A stretch of 64,000 bases of DNA from an uncultured Clostridia bacterium. GTDB lineage: Bacteria; Bacillota; Clostridia; Peptostreptococcales; Anaerovoracaceae. The translations under genes and the position numbers were made by a program. The notes beneath the pieces were generated by a model. The model did no database searches, was not told where the DNA came from, and worked only from the letters and a program-made list of their open reading frames with translations. Location: the NCBI GenBank assembly GCA_945876935.1, contig CAMCQA010000002.1:1-64000 (forward strand), written 5' to 3'. Shown here piece by piece: positions 39,068 to 47,103 of the stretch (position 1 is its first letter; each line of letters starts with the position of its first letter).

Positions 39068-40164
39068 ATAATACTAAAGACAGCCAATTTCATACAGATG
39101 TTAAGGGTAATATCGACTACAAGAAACTGAGAAGAGATAAACTTTTTTTTGAACTTAAAAAGCCTATTATACAAGGTGGAATGGGCATTGGAATATCTCT
39201 TGGCAATTTAGCTGGTCATGTGGCATTAAATGGTGGAATGGGAACCATATCTACAGCAGTAGTGGGCTTTAGGGAAAAGGATTTCTATACTAATTCTCAC
39301 GAAGCCAATATGAGAGCTTTAAAAAAAGAGATTGATAAAGCTAAGGAAATATCTAAAGGTGAGGGACTAATAGCCATAAATGCTATGACTGTTACTAATA
39401 ATTTTAGAGAGAGTGTGGAAGTTGCTTGTGATAATGGTGTAGATGCTATTATATCAGGTGCTGGCTTACCGTTGAATTTGCCTGAATTTGTAAAAAAAGA
39501 AGATGTATTAATTGCGCCTATTGTCTCAAGTGGAAAAGCAGCTGCATTAATAATGAAAAGTTGGCAAAAAAATTACGATAGAGAGCCAGACTTTATAGTT
39601 GTTGAGGGCTCGCTAGCAGGTGGCCATTTAGGATTTAAAAAAGAAGAACTTATAGAAGGTAAAGAAAAGTCTCTTGAAGAAATTGTAAAGGAAGTTGTCT
39701 CTGTGGCAGGAGAAATACCTGTATTTGCAGCAGGTGGCATATTTGATGAGGAAGATATAAAAAAAGCTTTGTCGTGGGGCGCTAGCGGTGTGCAGATTGG
39801 TACAAGGTTTATATGTACTGATGAATGTGATGCTGGCGAGGGATTTAAAGAGATTATTTTAAATGCTGATGAAAAGGATGTTCAGCTGACAGTAAGTCCG
39901 GTAGGGCTACCAGGAAGAGCTTTAAAATCAAATATTTTAGAGATTCTCATATCAGGAGAGAGAAAACCACCGAATCACTGTATAGGATGTATCAGAACTT
40001 GTGATCCTAAAACTACGCCATACTGCATAAGTGAAGCACTTATAAAAGCTTGTGATGGGGATGTAGAAAACGGCTTATTCTTTGCAGGATCAAATTGCTA
40101 TAGAATAAAAGAGATGACCAGTGTAAAAGAGCTTATGGATGAATTATCGAAGGGATTTAAATAA
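39055..40164 (+). CDS. Second FabK/nitronate-monooxygenase-like flavoprotein with C-terminal Cys cluster
   Basis: A 369-residue FMN barrel related to nitronate monooxygenase and FabK: KPIIQGGMGIGISLGNLAGHVALNGGMGTIS (about 36-66), SLAGGHLGF (near 184), VFAAGGIFDEEDI and ASGVQIGTRF are all visible. Unlike FabK it has an extended N-terminus and a C-terminal cysteine motif, C-x2-C-x3-C-x6-C, in HCIGCIRTCDPKTTPYCISEAL near residue 310, which could bind a metal or Fe-S cluster. It lies inside the fatty acid operon, overlapping fabK. A second enoyl reductase, or an enzyme for unsaturated acyl chains, is possible; function is not established. Confidence 0.85.
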   Translation: MQEINNTKDSQFHTDVKGNIDYKKLRRDKLFFELKKPIIQGGMGIGISLGNLAGHVALNGGMGTISTAVVGFREKDFYTNSHEANMRALKKEIDKAKEISKGEGLIAINAMTVTNNFRESVEVACDNGVDAIISGAGLPLNLPEFVKKEDVLIAPIVSSGKAAALIMKSWQKNYDREPDFIVVEGSLAGGHLGFKKEELIEGKEKSLEEIVKEVVSVAGEIPVFAAGGIFDEEDIKKALSWGASGVQIGTRFICTDECDAGEGFKEIILNADEKDVQLTVSPVGLPGRALKSNILEILISGERKPPNHCIGCIRTCDPKTTPYCISEALIKACDGDVENGLFFAGSNCYRIKEMTSVKELMDELSKGFK

Positions 40165-40165
40165 T

Positions 40166-41089
40166 ATGAAAATAGGATTGTTGTTTGGAGGGCAAGGAAG
40201 CCAGATTGTAGGTATGGGTAAAGATCTGTATGAAGAATTTACTGCTGTTAGAGAAATTATGGATAGGTTGCCATCAGAAAAGAGGGAACTAGCTTTTGAA
40301 GGACCTATGGATGAGCTTTCTAGAACTACAAATACTCAGCCAATTTTATTGGCTTTTGGTATGGCTGTATTTAAAGAGCTTGAAAATAGGGGGCTTTCAG
40401 CATCGTTAGTAGGAGGCTTGAGCCTCGGAGAATATACTGCACTCTGTGCTTCAGGCGTCTTTGATATCGATGAGGCGATAGAGTTAGTTTCTTATAGAGC
40501 TAAAAGTATGGAAGAAGCTGCTACAGGTATAGAATGCGGCATGGCGGCTGTTATGGAAATGGATAAGGCGACATTAGAGTCTTGTTGTCGTGAGGCATCG
40601 TCTAATGAGAGTATTGTTGAAATTACAAATATAAATTGCCCAGGTCAGCTTGTAATATCCGGTGAGAAATCAGCTGTAGAAAGAGCTTCAAATTTAGCTA
40701 AGGAAAGAGGTGCTAGAAGAGTTGTTCCTTTGAATGTGTCAGGACCATTTCATACCTCATATATGGAGCCAGCTGGTAAGGCTATAAGAGAAAGATTCAA
40801 GCAAGTTGAATTTAAGGATATGAATATTCCTGTTCTATTCAACTGTATAGGAAGACAGAAAAAAGATGATGAATCAATAGAAAGTCTTTTAGAGAAGCAA
40901 GTATCTACTGGAGTTAGAATGGAAGATATGATAAGAGCAATGATAGATGAAGGGGTGGATATTTTTATAGAAATTTCACCTAGCAAAACAATATCAACAT
41001 TCATAAAGAAGATAAATAGAGACGTTAGAATAATACCTATTACTAATAGAGAAGATTTAGAGAAAGCATTAAAAGAGCTTGCTCTATAA
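40166..41089 (+). CDS. fabD: Malonyl-CoA:ACP transacylase
   Basis: A 307-residue serine acyltransferase loading malonyl groups onto ACP. LFGGQGSQIVGMGKDLYE is at residues 5-22; the catalytic Ser is in GLSLGEYTAL (usually GHSLGEY, here with Leu), and His in SGPFHTSYMEPA (near 195). The ATG at 40166 gives the canonical start MKIGLLFGGQG, and GAAGGGA lies before it. An earlier in-frame ATG at 40139 is within the previous gene and is not favoured. Confidence 0.95.
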   Translation: MKIGLLFGGQGSQIVGMGKDLYEEFTAVREIMDRLPSEKRELAFEGPMDELSRTTNTQPILLAFGMAVFKELENRGLSASLVGGLSLGEYTALCASGVFDIDEAIELVSYRAKSMEEAATGIECGMAAVMEMDKATLESCCREASSNESIVEITNINCPGQLVISGEKSAVERASNLAKERGARRVVPLNVSGPFHTSYMEPAGKAIRERFKQVEFKDMNIPVLFNCIGRQKKDDESIESLLEKQVSTGVRMEDMIRAMIDEGVDIFIEISPSKTISTFIKKINRDVRIIPITNREDLEKALKELAL

Positions 41090-41131
41090 ATCCAACTAGA
41101 TTTTATCAAATAGGATATGAGAGGAAAGATG

Positions 41132-41869
41132 ATGAAAGATAAAATAGCCATTGTAACAGGAGCTAGCAGAGGTATAGGGAAAGCCATTGCAATTGAATTA
41201 GCAGAGAAAGGTGCCAATATAGTTATAAACTATTCCAGTAGTGAAGAAAGTGCTATGAATACGAAAAGAAGATGTGAAGAGCTAGGCGCAAAGGTGCTTT
41301 TAGTTAAAGGCAGTGTATCAGAGGTTGAGGACTGCAAGGATATAGTTGCCAAAACTTTAGAAGAGTTCGGTAGGATTGATATTCTTGTAAATAATGCAGG
41401 TATAACTAGAGATGGACTAGCTATGAGAATGAACGACGAAGAGTTTGACTCTGTAGTAAAAACTAATCTTTATGGAGTTTTCTTCATGATGAGAGAAGTG
41501 GCAAAGCCTATGATGAAGCAAAGGTATGGAAGAATAATAAATATGTCATCAGTATCAGGACTTACTGGAAATGCAGGGCAGATTAATTATGCAGCTACTA
41601 AATCGGCTGTGATTGGTATGACAAAGAGCATGGCAAAGGAAATGGCTACTAGAGGAATAACCGTTAATGCCATAGCGCCTGGTTATATTGATACAGATAT
41701 GACTAAAGAGCTTGCTTCTACTCAAACAGATGCCATTATTTCATCTATTCCTGTAGGTCGTAAGGGAGAAGGAGAAGACCTTGCCTATGCTGTATCGTTT
41801 TTAGCAAGTGAAAGGGCAGCGTATATTACAGGTGAAGTTATAAGAGTAGATGGCGGATTAGCAATGTAG
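41132..41869 (+). CDS. fabG: 3-Oxoacyl-ACP reductase
   Basis: A 246-residue short-chain dehydrogenase. The NADPH loop TGASRGIGKAIA is at residues 9-20, NNAG at about 89, catalytic Ser in NMSSVSGLTG near 140 and the YAATK pair near 155. C-terminal SFLASERAAYITGEVIRVDGG is the standard FabG ending. ATG 41132 is chosen because GAGGAAAG lies seven bases upstream, giving the usual FabG length. It reduces 3-oxoacyl-ACP in each cycle. Confidence 0.95.
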   Translation: MKDKIAIVTGASRGIGKAIAIELAEKGANIVINYSSSEESAMNTKRRCEELGAKVLLVKGSVSEVEDCKDIVAKTLEEFGRIDILVNNAGITRDGLAMRMNDEEFDSVVKTNLYGVFFMMREVAKPMMKQRYGRIINMSSVSGLTGNAGQINYAATKSAVIGMTKSMAKEMATRGITVNAIAPGYIDTDMTKELASTQTDAIISSIPVGRKGEGEDLAYAVSFLASERAAYITGEVIRVDGGLAM

Positions 41870-41878
41870 GAGGAAGTC

Positions 41879-43108
41879 ATGAGAAGAGTAGTTGTAACAG
41901 GTATAGGATGTATATCGCCAATAGGCATTGGAACTAAAGAGTCTTGGGAAAATGCTAAAAATGGAACTTGCGGAATAGGAGAGATAACATCTTTTGATAC
42001 TTCTGAATCAAGAATAAAAATTGCTGGAGAGGTAAAAGGTTTTGATCCAGAAGCTATAATGGATAAGATGGAAGCTAGAAGAACAGCTAGATTCACTCAA
42101 TTTGCTCTATTTGCAGCGAAAGAAGCTATTAAAGAAGCTGGTTTAGATATGGATAAAGTAGGCCCATACAGATGTGGAGTTAATGTTTCCAGCGGTATAG
42201 GAGGTCTTCCTACTATCGAAAGAGAGCATAGCCGTGGCTTAAAGAGTGGTTTTGATAGAGTATCTCCTCTTTTTGTTCCATCCAGTATTACTAATATGGC
42301 AGCTGGTATGGTTGCCATAGAGTTAGGTTTTAAAGGGAGCTGTACTTGCGTTGTTACGGCTTGTGCATCAGCTACTGACTCCATTGGTGCTGCTTTTAGA
42401 TATATAAGAGATGGCTATGCAGAGGTAATGGCATGTGGAGGTGCCGAAAGCTGTATTTCGCCTTTAGGAATAGGAGGATTTTCTTCTATGAGAGCCCTAT
42501 CTGACTCTAGTGATCCTAAGAGAGCATCCATACCTTTTGATAAAGAAAGAAGTGGCTTTGTTATGGGAGAAGGTGCAGGTATCCTTATTCTTGAAGAATA
42601 TGAGCATGCAGTGAAAAGAGGAGCAAGAATTTTCGCAGAAGTTGTAGGCTATGGCGCTACATGCGATGCCAATCATATTACAGCGCCGCTAGAAGATGGA
42701 AGCGGAGCAGCTGCTTGTATGACTATGGCTATGAAAGATGCTAATATAACGCCGGATAATATAGGATATATAAATGCACATGGAACGGGTACACCTCTTA
42801 ATGATGCTGGAGAGACAAAAGCAGTTAAACTAGCTTTTGGTGAGCATGCAAGAAAGCTAGTGATGTCATCTACTAAATCTATGACAGGGCACCTTCTAGG
42901 CGCTAGTGGAGCTGTTGAGAGTATTATGGCTATCAAAGCATTGGAAGATGGATTTATACCACCTACAATAGGATATCAAGTTCCTGATGAAGCCTGCGAC
43001 CTAGATATATGCCCAAACGAAGGAAGAGCACTAGAAATAGAATATGCTATGTCTAATTCTTTAGGATTTGGTGGACATAATGCTACTTTGATATTTAAGA
43101 AAGCTTAG
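41879..43108 (+). CDS. fabF: 3-Oxoacyl-ACP synthase II (KAS II)
   Basis: A 409-residue condensing enzyme that elongates acyl-ACP with malonyl-ACP. The Cys-His-His residues appear in CVVTACASATDSIGAA (Cys near 163), NAHGTGTPLND (near 303) and KSMTGHLLGASG (near 338). It begins RRVVVTGIGCISPIG. Length and motifs are standard. AGGAGGAAGTC precedes the ATG. Confidence 0.96.
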   Translation: MRRVVVTGIGCISPIGIGTKESWENAKNGTCGIGEITSFDTSESRIKIAGEVKGFDPEAIMDKMEARRTARFTQFALFAAKEAIKEAGLDMDKVGPYRCGVNVSSGIGGLPTIEREHSRGLKSGFDRVSPLFVPSSITNMAAGMVAIELGFKGSCTCVVTACASATDSIGAAFRYIRDGYAEVMACGGAESCISPLGIGGFSSMRALSDSSDPKRASIPFDKERSGFVMGEGAGILILEEYEHAVKRGARIFAEVVGYGATCDANHITAPLEDGSGAAACMTMAMKDANITPDNIGYINAHGTGTPLNDAGETKAVKLAFGEHARKLVMSSTKSMTGHLLGASGAVESIMAIKALEDGFIPPTIGYQVPDEACDLDICPNEGRALEIEYAMSNSLGFGGHNATLIFKKA

Positions 43109-43156
43109 ATTTAAACTTTTCATGACAGGTTTTATATAAATTTGATTTAGTGTATA

Positions 43157-43597
43157 ATGAAGGAGAATAAAATGAAGCTAAGTGCAGAGGATATTAAGAA
43201 AATACTACCACATAGATTTCCGTTTTTATTAGTAGATAAAATAATAGATATGGAGCCTGGTAAATATGCTAAAGGGTTAAAATGTGTTTCTCAAAATGAA
43301 ATGCAGTTTTTAGGTCATTTTCCAGAAAAGTCTGTTATGCCAGGGGTCTTAATTTTAGAGGCTTTAGCTCAAACTGGAGCTTGTGCAATTCTATCAATGG
43401 AAGATAACAATGGCAAGATAGCCTACTTTGGAGGTGTTAAAAACTGCAGATTCAAACGAGTCGTAGTTCCTGGAGATGTTATCGAACTAGAATGTGAAAT
43501 TATTAGTCAGAGAGGGCCTGTTGGCTTTGGGAAAGCTACTGCTAAAGTGGATGGGGAGATTGCTTGCTCCTGCGAGATATCTTTTGCAATAAATTGA
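43157..43597 (+). CDS. fabZ: 3-Hydroxyacyl-ACP dehydratase
   Basis: A 146-residue hot-dog-fold dehydratase. The catalytic His is in LPHRFPFLLVDKIID and the Glu in FPEKSVMPGVLILEALAQTGA. The ATG at 43172 (MKLSAEDIKKILPHR) has the better site (GAAGGAGAATAAA) and may be the true start; 43157 is the outer limit. No FabA or FabM isomerase gene is in the operon, so the source of unsaturated chains is not shown here. It dehydrates 3-hydroxyacyl-ACP. Confidence 0.94.
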   Translation: MKENKMKLSAEDIKKILPHRFPFLLVDKIIDMEPGKYAKGLKCVSQNEMQFLGHFPEKSVMPGVLILEALAQTGACAILSMEDNNGKIAYFGGVKNCRFKRVVVPGDVIELECEIISQRGPVGFGKATAKVDGEIACSCEISFAIN

Positions 43598-43606
43598 TAA
43601 TCAAAG

Positions 43607-44110
43607 ATGGAGAATAGGATGCTAAACAGTAATTTTAGGCGAATGTATGACAAGTTCAAATTGATGTTGTATGATAAGGTTTTCAGATCTTTTGAGGAAG
43701 GAGAGGACGACTCTTTGACGACATTTGAAGTTCTTTGTATGGAAATCATAGGAGCTCTTAGAGAGCCTACTGTAAATGAATTTGCAGAAGCAGCGCAAAT
43801 ATCATCATCAAATGCAACATATAGAGTAAACCAAATAATAAAAAAGGGCTATGTTGAGAAAGTTAGAGGAGAAGTAGATAGAAGGGAATTTTATCTAGTT
43901 CCAACTAACAAGTATGCTGAAAGATACGGTATTATATATGACTATATAGACATTGTGAGCGATAGAATAAGAGATAGATTTCCTAAGGAACAAGTTGATA
44001 TGTTCACTGAAATGCTAGGAGTGGTTGCTAGAGAGTTAACTCCGGAGGCAGACTCTTTTTTAGAGGTAGCTAGGAGAAATGGAAACTTAAGATTAAAGAA
44101 AGATAGATAA
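43607..44110 (+). CDS. MarR-family regulator, FabT-like position
   Basis: A 167-residue MarR-type winged helix protein. LTTFEVLCMEIIGALREPTVNEFAEAAQISSSNATYRVNQIIKKGYVEKVRGEVDRREFYLVPT contains the DNA-binding winged helix (about residues 37-100), flanked by dimerisation helices. It is the last gene of the fatty acid operon, 10 bases after fabZ, and streptococcal FabT is likewise a MarR repressor of this pathway that uses acyl-ACP as corepressor. It probably binds the twin palindromes at 33299-33340. The direct evidence is only the domain and location. Confidence 0.85.
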   Translation: MENRMLNSNFRRMYDKFKLMLYDKVFRSFEEGEDDSLTTFEVLCMEIIGALREPTVNEFAEAAQISSSNATYRVNQIIKKGYVEKVRGEVDRREFYLVPTNKYAERYGIIYDYIDIVSDRIRDRFPKEQVDMFTEMLGVVARELTPEADSFLEVARRNGNLRLKKDR

Positions 44111-44126
44111 GAAGTATTATATAATG

Positions 44127-44165
44127 AAAAAGAGCCTGTGCTGAAGCACTAGCTCTTTTTGTTTT
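44127..44165 (+). terminator. Intrinsic terminator of the fatty acid operon
   Basis: AAAAAGAGC pairs with GCTCTTTTT around an inner GTGC/GCAC hairpin, with T residues following. Confidence 0.9.
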
Positions 44166-44171
44166 ATTTAA

Positions 44172-44207
44172 AATAAAAAAAGATGCACCAATTTTTAGGG
44201 TGCACCT
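44172..44207 (-). terminator. Intrinsic terminator of the FMN/Tp47-like surface protein gene
   Basis: On the minus strand AGGTGCACC (44207-44199) pairs with GGTGCATCT (44189-44181), one G-U pair, followed by TTTTTTT. It is nine bases past the stop of the surface protein gene. Confidence 0.88.
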
Positions 44208-44215
44208 TAATTTTA

Positions 44216-46708
44216 TTATTTATTTTTTCTTAGTCTTAGACTGTAAGCAAGAACTGATAAAGCACTTGCTAACATAGCTGTGAAAAGAATTACCATGTTT
44301 CTAGTATCATCTGTTTTAACAGTGTGCTTGTTAGACTTCATTTTAGTATCCTTTTTAGCGCTAGTCATCTTATCATTATCCATTCCAGCATTATCAGAAC
44401 CCATTGCTGCATTATTTGCATCGTTATTTGCATCAGCACCATTCATGTTATTCTGATTGTTATTTCCAGGAGCGTTCTGGTCATTATCTCCTGTAGCATC
44501 AGCATCGTTATTTGCATCAGCTGGTTTATCTCCAATTACAGCAAATGGAGAAAGACTATTAACCTTGAACATAGTTTTGCCTTCTGCAACAGGAGCTTCA
44601 AACTGTTCTAGATCGCCAACTGTAGGAAGATGTGCTATTAAAGCCTTTTCAGCCACTAGAGAAGTAGGAAGAGTTATTGATATAGGTCCTTCATATTCTC
44701 CTTGAATAGAAACGTCATAGCTATCAAAAATCTTCTTGTTTTCCATTCCAGCTACTAAGTCTTTTATTGTTGCAGGTGTTGCAGCATCATCTAGTTTTGT
44801 TACTACAAGTTTTGCATCAGCGCTCATTTTAGCAGTTACAGAAACATCACCTTCTGTTAAAGTTTTTTCTGTTAACTCCGGCTTAACAGGACCATTTACA
44901 AGCTTTCCTTTTACACTTGGATATCCAACAGATACAAGCTCGATATCATATTCAGCAGAATCACCTTTAGTAAATATAGGTATTTTATTACCATGTCTTA
45001 CTAGAGCAGCGTTAAAGTCAGCAGTTAAGTTATCTCCAAATATAGTTTTTGGAATATCTCTTCCTCTTAAAGCCTGTCCATCAACAAGAACTCTAGTTAC
45101 GCTAGCATAGTATGCGTCTTTATCAATATCTTCAGGAAGAACTAATTTGTTATTTTCAATTTTTACAGAACCGTCTTCGTGATGTGATGTTAGAGCAAAA
45201 TTTGCAACCATATCAGCAAACATGTTATCTTCAAACTTTGCAGTATAACCACCTATGCCAGTATTATTAGTTGACATGAAAGTTATTTTGTTTCCATCGA
45301 CTGTATAGTCTGTTCCAGCTGCAAGCTTTGTTCTTCCCTTTGTAAGAGAAGCTAGAGTGTAGTTGCTGCCTTCTGGAGCAACTATTGTAGTCATTACAGA
45401 TACACCATTTTCAAATACAGCGTTTGGTATAGTTGCCTTTTGATCGTCTTCAAGAAGAGCTTTACAGAACAGATTTGTCTTAACTACTAAATCTGGTTTG
45501 TTCTTTACAAGGTATTTAACTTCTTTTATTGTTTTTTTCTGAATATCGCTATAAGCCATGTAATTAACTTTGTTTCCATGAGGTTCTACAAAACCATCTT
45601 TAGCAGCGAATGATATCTCTCTAGGATTTCTCCAAATATTTTCAAGATGCTTCATAGCATACTGTTTACCATCATCAGTTGTTACAACTACACCGTTGAT
45701 ATCTTCAACTGAAGGAAGACTATCGCTGTTAATATACAGACCGTAGTGACCATATCTATTTGTTGTAGAAATAGAAGCATCTACACCTTCCAGGATTATT
45801 GCAGCAGATGGTTCCATTGTTTTTGTAAGAGTACCATCTCCATTGATCTGCTTGTACTCTGTAGGTGCTGGCATATCAGGAGTATTTACAGTCATATTTT
45901 TAACAATATCTAGAAGAGGATTGTTAGAAGTTCTTCCATCCCTTATAGCTTTCTGAGCTTCATCGTATAGAGTTTTGCTTATAGCTACATCTACATCCTT
46001 AACACCTAGTATTTTACCTCCATTTCCACCTTCGTTATCCATACTGTAAGTAGTAGGGAATAGAGATTTATATTTGCTTGGCGTTGCACTTGATACAGTG
46101 TCGTACATTCCAGTTTCTTTAAGAGCTTTTGTTTTATCCATTGTAGTTAAATCCATAGTAGAGTTAACCATAGTAAGATTATTAAGCTCACCATAATAAA
46201 AATCTGCAAAAGGTAAATTTACTTTTCCATAAACCATTTCGTTATCTGTTGTTCCCGGCGGAGTTGGCTCACTTGGAGTATCCGGAGTTTTTGGCTTCGC
46301 TACATCAGCTTTTTCTAGTTGCTCAGACATAGCAGACTTAATAGAATTTACTGTGAATGTTGCTCCAGAAGTAGCATCTACAGCATTAAGATTCTCCATT
46401 GTAGCAGCTTTTCCTTCTAGAGTTTTGATTTTGTCATCAGCTATAGCTTTGTAAGTCTTGTTAGACTTGTGCATATTTGAACTGGTAACCATGATATTGC
46501 TGAAGTTCCCATCTACAACATCAAAACTTACATCAATATCGTAACCGTCAAAGTCATCCTGGTCTGCAACTTTAGCATGACCTTGATAACTTTTATCTGC
46601 AGCTACCTCTGAACCTGTTACAGCGTAAGCGGCTTGGAATCCTCCTGTCGCAATAACAGTAAAGGAGAGAGCCGAAGCTAACATTTTTTTGTAATTTAAC
46701 TTTCTCAT
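44216..46708 (-). CDS. Large surface protein with FMN-binding and Tp47-like domains and C-terminal membrane anchor
   Basis: An 830-residue secreted protein. Residues 1-30 are a signal peptide (cut near AYA). An FMN_bind domain covers about 40-135 and has the flavinylation motif SGATFT (114-119), where ApbE would attach FMN to Thr. After a Pro/Thr linker, MVYGKVNLPFADFYYGEL (from about 159) begins a region like the treponemal Tp47 penicillin-binding lipoprotein, extending to about 600. A Thr/Asp/Asn-rich linker (about 735-795) leads to KTDD, a hydrophobic helix and a basic tail, resembling a degenerate sortase signal. No lipobox. It may be an extracellular electron carrier or peptidoglycan-interacting protein; both are inference. 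Confidence 0.8.
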   Translation of the reverse strand: MRKLNYKKMLASALSFTVIATGGFQAAYAVTGSEVAADKSYQGHAKVADQDDFDGYDIDVSFDVVDGNFSNIMVTSSNMHKSNKTYKAIADDKIKTLEGKAATMENLNAVDATSGATFTVNSIKSAMSEQLEKADVAKPKTPDTPSEPTPPGTTDNEMVYGKVNLPFADFYYGELNNLTMVNSTMDLTTMDKTKALKETGMYDTVSSATPSKYKSLFPTTYSMDNEGGNGGKILGVKDVDVAISKTLYDEAQKAIRDGRTSNNPLLDIVKNMTVNTPDMPAPTEYKQINGDGTLTKTMEPSAAIILEGVDASISTTNRYGHYGLYINSDSLPSVEDINGVVVTTDDGKQYAMKHLENIWRNPREISFAAKDGFVEPHGNKVNYMAYSDIQKKTIKEVKYLVKNKPDLVVKTNLFCKALLEDDQKATIPNAVFENGVSVMTTIVAPEGSNYTLASLTKGRTKLAAGTDYTVDGNKITFMSTNNTGIGGYTAKFEDNMFADMVANFALTSHHEDGSVKIENNKLVLPEDIDKDAYYASVTRVLVDGQALRGRDIPKTIFGDNLTADFNAALVRHGNKIPIFTKGDSAEYDIELVSVGYPSVKGKLVNGPVKPELTEKTLTEGDVSVTAKMSADAKLVVTKLDDAATPATIKDLVAGMENKKIFDSYDVSIQGEYEGPISITLPTSLVAEKALIAHLPTVGDLEQFEAPVAEGKTMFKVNSLSPFAVIGDKPADANNDADATGDNDQNAPGNNNQNNMNGADANNDANNAAMGSDNAGMDNDKMTSAKKDTKMKSNKHTVKTDDTRNMVILFTAMLASALSVLAYSLRLRKNK

Positions 46709-47103
46709 TTTTCCTCCATTTCTAAAGCTATAAAATAGCTTAGTTTCCTTAAGTTTATCAGTAACTATATGGGTATTATCTAACTGAAATTATACTGATT
46801 TTGTTTTAATTAACTAACTAAAGTTATGATAACATAACTAACAGAGTTATACAAGAAAATTTGACCTAAATTGTTAATATTTTTTCAATCTTTTTTTATG
46901 AATGGAGAATCATTGAAATTATTCCTTTGAAAAGTGCATATTTATATAGGGTAATGCATATAAATTTCAATTAAATTTAAAAGTACGATAAACTTAAGCA
47001 GTAACGGGGTAATAAATACATAATAAATGATAAATCGGTACGAATATCTACAATTTATATAAAAATAGTTGTATAATATAAATAATAAAATAGGAGGTTA
47101 TTT
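46709..47103. promoter_or_regulatory. Divergent intergenic region with TAACT/AGTTA repeats and mutL promoter
   Basis: This 395-base gap separates the surface protein gene (minus) from the MutL-like gene (plus). It holds no ORF of note. Between 46762 and 46850 there are five TAACT and two AGTTA pentamers, including two overlapping palindromes: GTTATG-N4-CATAAC (46823-46838) and ATAACT-N5-AGTTAT (46834-46850). They lie 75-140 bases ahead of the surface protein start and look like operator sites. On the plus side TATAAT at 47072-47077 and AGGAGG serve the MutL-like gene. Confidence 0.55.

Noticed and set aside
43110-43156. Internal promoter before fabZ (TATAAT near 43152)
   Set aside because: A TATAAT is present but the best -35 candidate is poor and the box lies within a few bases of the ribosome binding site, so it would leave almost no leader; likely chance in AT-rich DNA.
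44324-45110. Several plus-strand frames of 80-124 codons opposite the surface protein gene
   Set aside because: They are antisense shadows: the minus-strand gene has clear domains and signal peptide, and these frames lack ribosome binding sites and sensible protein composition.
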